Shown in pieces: positions 5,879 to 7,086 of a stretch of DNA of 7,086 bases. The stretch spans positions 1 to 7,086 of the forward strand of contig CAUGVQ010000102.1 of NCBI GenBank assembly GCA_959602875.1, given 5' to 3'. A model generated the notes under the pieces. It had not been told where the DNA came from. It saw nothing but the letters and a program-made list of their open reading frames with translations, and made no database searches. The first letter of the stretch is position 1, and each line of letters begins with the position of its first letter. A program made the position numbers and the translations under genes. The stretch is from an uncultured Collinsella sp. (lineage in GTDB: Bacteria > Actinomycetota > Coriobacteriia > Coriobacteriales > Coriobacteriaceae).

Positions 5879-6352
5879 ATGCTATTCAAGAAAGTGCTGG
5901 TCCCCTATGACGAGTCCGATCATGCCAAAAGCGCCCTGCATGTGGCCTTTGGCATGGTGGGCGACGACCCCGAGGCGGAGGTGCATGTGGTGACGGCCGT
6001 CTCGGTGGGGGCGCTGCCCGACCCGCTCTTTGGCTCCGGCTCCCCCGAAGACCCGTTCTCCGTTGCGTCGCAGGTAGACTACGACAACCTGCTGGGCGCG
6101 CTTCTGCAGCGCACGCGCGATGACATGACGGGCGTGATTGACGACGCGCTCGACGGCGCCAAATGCAAGATCGTGACGAACGCGATCGTGGCCGCCTCGG
6201 CGGTTGAGGGCATTGCCGACTACGTGGAGAATCACGACATCGACCTTGTTGTTATGGGCAGGCGCGGCTTGGGCCGCCTCTCCGGCATGATCGGCAGCGT
6301 GAGCTTTGGCGTCCTCCGCTCGGTGAACGTACCTGTGATGACCGTCAAGTAA
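5879..6352 (+). CDS. Universal stress protein (UspA family)
   Basis: Predicted 157-residue single-domain UspA protein, a normal length. These cytosolic homodimers bind ATP or related nucleotides, or act without nucleotide, in stress and starvation survival. Seen are the first strand and loop KKVLVPYDESDHAKSAL (4-20), with D11 in the usual adenine-contact position, and the C-terminal LVVMGRRGLGRLSGMIGS (123-140) followed by VLRSVNVPVMTV. The nucleotide loop normally follows G-2x-G-9x-G-S/T; here it is G127-2x-G130-8x-G139-S140, one residue short, so ATP binding may be altered. The ATG at 5879 has GGGAGG (5867-5872), spacing 6; an in-frame frame extends upstream to 5684 but runs through the divergent promoter region and overlaps the phosphatase start, so it was rejected. 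It is monocistronic, divergent from the phosphatase and convergent with ygbA. Confidence 0.93.
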   Translation: MLFKKVLVPYDESDHAKSALHVAFGMVGDDPEAEVHVVTAVSVGALPDPLFGSGSPEDPFSVASQVDYDNLLGALLQRTRDDMTGVIDDALDGAKCKIVTNAIVAASAVEGIADYVENHDIDLVVMGRRGLGRLSGMIGSVSFGVLRSVNVPVMTVK

Positions 6353-6360
6353 CGTTTGCT

Positions 6361-6548
6361 GTGTGCGATCGGCACGGCTCGTGTGCATGTAGCACGCCCT
6401 GTGTGCGATCTGCACACTTCGCGTGCATCCGTCACGCCCCGTGTGCATTCTGTACGCTTAAAGGCTCTAAAGCGTGCTAGATGCACACGGGGCGTGCACT
6501 TTGCACATGGGGTGTGCGCTTTGCACACGGGGCGTGACGGATGCACCC
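6361..6548. repeat. Mirror-symmetric array of nine 20-bp dyad repeats
   Basis: Five head-to-tail 20-bp units start at 6361, 6381, 6401, 6421 and 6441 on the plus strand. After an 8-bp centre (6461-6468), four inverted units occupy 6469-6488, 6489-6508, 6509-6528 and 6529-6548. Unit style is GTGTGC-(5 nt)-GCACGC or GCACAC, then CCC or a variant. Each unit is thus a short dyad, and the two halves are in exact inverted register about position 6464.5. The arms pair perfectly over 16 bp (6433-6448 with 6481-6496). The array begins 8 bp after the stress-protein stop and ends 9 bp before the ygbA stop, so it fills the convergent gap. It could act as a bidirectional transcript end or RNase target, as clustered protein sites (20 bp is about two helical turns), or be a small mobile/REP-like element. 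No T-tract or target-site duplication is evident. Confidence 0.9.
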
Positions 6549-6557
6549 GAAGCGCCG

Positions 6558-6911
6558 TTACTTACCTAACAGATGACGCACCGCCGCCACAGGGTGGTGC
6601 AACAGCATGCGCGGGCCCGCGTAGCGCATCACCGCGCGGATCTGGTCGCGCTGCCGAGGCGGGTAGCAGTGCGTGGCACACTTGTTGCACGAGGTCTTGG
6701 TCGCCATATGGGGACAGAGCTCCGTGCGACGGGCGGCGAGCGCATCGAGCTCGGCGCACGCCGGGCACACGGCCTCGCCGCAGAGCGCGCGCTCGGTCCG
6801 CTCGGCCGCATCGTGGTGGCCGCGGCAATACAGCGCAATCATCTGCGAGACGACGCGCTTCTCACGCGCGCGGCGCCGGGCAACGGCGGGTGTGTCGGGT
6901 GTCTTGGGCAT
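6558..6911 (-). CDS. ygbA: YgbA family ('nitrous oxide-stimulated promoter') cysteine-rich protein
   Basis: Predicted 117-residue cytosolic protein. It matches the YgbA family: MIALYCRGHH (24-33), cysteines at 44, 49, 52 (VCPAC), 66, 75 and 78 (CNKC), then the signature HCYPPRQRDQIRAVMRYAGP (81-100) and RMLLHHPVAAVRHLL (101-115). The conserved cysteines suggest bound metal or an Fe-S cluster, which is an inference. In enterobacteria ygbA belongs to the NsrR/nitric-oxide response, so a nitrosative-stress role is likely by family. The ATG at 6911 has GGGGGAG (6916-6922), spacing 4; an upstream in-frame GTG or ATG extension to 6971 lacks family sequence and was rejected. A 15-bp imperfect dyad lies 15 bp upstream and could be its operator. 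It converges on the stress-protein gene across the repeat array. Confidence 0.92.
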   Translation of the reverse strand: MPKTPDTPAVARRRAREKRVVSQMIALYCRGHHDAAERTERALCGEAVCPACAELDALAARRTELCPHMATKTSCNKCATHCYPPRQRDQIRAVMRYAGPRMLLHHPVAAVRHLLGK

Positions 6912-6926
6912 ACATCTCCCCCATCG

Positions 6927-6941
6927 GTTCACAAGGTAAAC
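6927..6941. promoter_or_regulatory. 15-bp dyad upstream of ygbA, possible operator
   Basis: Read on the ygbA strand, GTTTAC-CTT-GTGAAC is an inverted repeat with 5 of 6 arm positions complementary. It is 15 bp before the ATG, where a repressor would block transcription or the leader. It does not clearly match the NsrR or FNR consensus I know, so no regulator is named. Confidence 0.35.
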
Positions 6942-6954
6942 ACGGTCGCGAGGC

Positions 6955-6969
6955 GCCCGCCAAGCGGGC
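6955..6969. other. GC-rich hairpin between ygbA and the partial right-edge gene
   Basis: GCCCGC (6955-6960) and GCGGGC (6964-6969) form a perfect 6-bp stem with a 3-nt loop, about 40 bp past the stop of the minus-strand gene at the right edge. A second possible stem, GGCCCG (6984-6989) with CGGGCC (6999-7004), lies closer to that stop. Neither is followed by a T-run, so terminator function is doubtful. Confidence 0.25.
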
Positions 6970-7010
6970 ATGCGCGCTACGCTGGCCCGTGGGTGACGCG
7001 GGCCTGCGCG

Positions 7011-7086
7011 CTAGGCGCCGAGCCGCGCCTCCTCTTCCGGCGTGATGGTCTTGATGCGCGTCATAAGCGCGATGCCCATGCCGCAC
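7011..7086 (-). CDS. Partial gene, 3' end only, unidentified
   Basis: The right edge holds the last 24 codons of a minus-strand frame ending in TAG at 7011-7013. It reads CGMGIALMTRIK followed by TITPEEEARLGA, which looks like a genuine protein C-terminus (hydrophobic segment, then an acidic helix-capping tail). The competing frame that stays open past 7011 is Arg/His-rich and runs into ygbA out of frame, typical of a shadow frame. The family cannot be recognised from so few residues. ygbA begins 99 bp downstream in the same direction. Confidence 0.5.
   Translation of the reverse strand, partial: CGMGIALMTRIKTITPEEEARLGA

Noticed and set aside
6361..6548. CRISPR array
   Set aside because: Units are contiguous 20-mers without unique spacers, half are inverted, and no cas gene is present.
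6356..7045. Coding frames through the 20-bp array on both strands (Cys/His/Thr-rich peptides)
   Set aside because: The 20-bp period is not a multiple of three, similar peptides arise from both strands because the DNA is palindromic, and the plus-strand frame is antisense to ygbA.

Overview
The window is high-GC bacterial DNA with dense, mostly single-gene or two-gene transcription units. Protein style (the von Willebrand A / macro-domain pair, the YgbA-type small protein, a glutamate racemase behind a Cof-type phosphatase) and base composition fit an anaerobic actinobacterium of the Coriobacteriia (Collinsella/Olsenella-like). This assignment is an inference from gene style, not from a marker gene.

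Layout. Bases 1-91 hold no gene, only a 14-bp palindrome. A VWA (MIDAS) protein (92-841, minus) and a macro-domain protein with a helical C-terminal domain (1020-2081, minus) follow each other in the same direction. Between the macro gene and the next unit lies an AT-richer divergent region (2082-2310) with a probable -10 box for the macro gene and a strong 25-bp inverted repeat. Reading right from it is a HigB/HigA-type toxin-antitoxin module. The toxin frame (2254-2586) is broken near its 5' end by a TAA at 2287-2289, leaving an ATG-initiated frame of 91 codons (2311-2586). The antitoxin (2609-3724) is an XRE helix-turn-helix joined to an ImmA/IrrE (M78) zinc-peptidase domain. This block is visibly less GC-rich than its flanks and looks acquired.

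Convergent to it is a tightly spaced HAD phosphatase - glutamate racemase (murI) pair (5719 down to 3744). The racemase carries an unusual ~60-residue N-terminal extension built partly on a 39-bp tandem repeat. Divergent from the phosphatase is a universal stress protein gene (5879-6352, plus). A YgbA-family gene (6558-6911, minus) converges on it, and the right edge cuts the 3' end of a further minus-strand gene.

The most unusual object is the gap between the stress-protein gene and ygbA. It is filled almost completely by a mirror-symmetric array of 20-bp repeats (6361-6548): five units in one direction, an 8-bp centre, and four units in exact inverted register. Each unit is itself a small dyad. 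It is not a CRISPR array (no spacers) and I cannot match it to a named element. No single new multi-gene defence system is evident. The best candidates for undescribed biology are this array, the VWA-macro gene pair, and the protease-fused antitoxin whose toxin partner appears broken.
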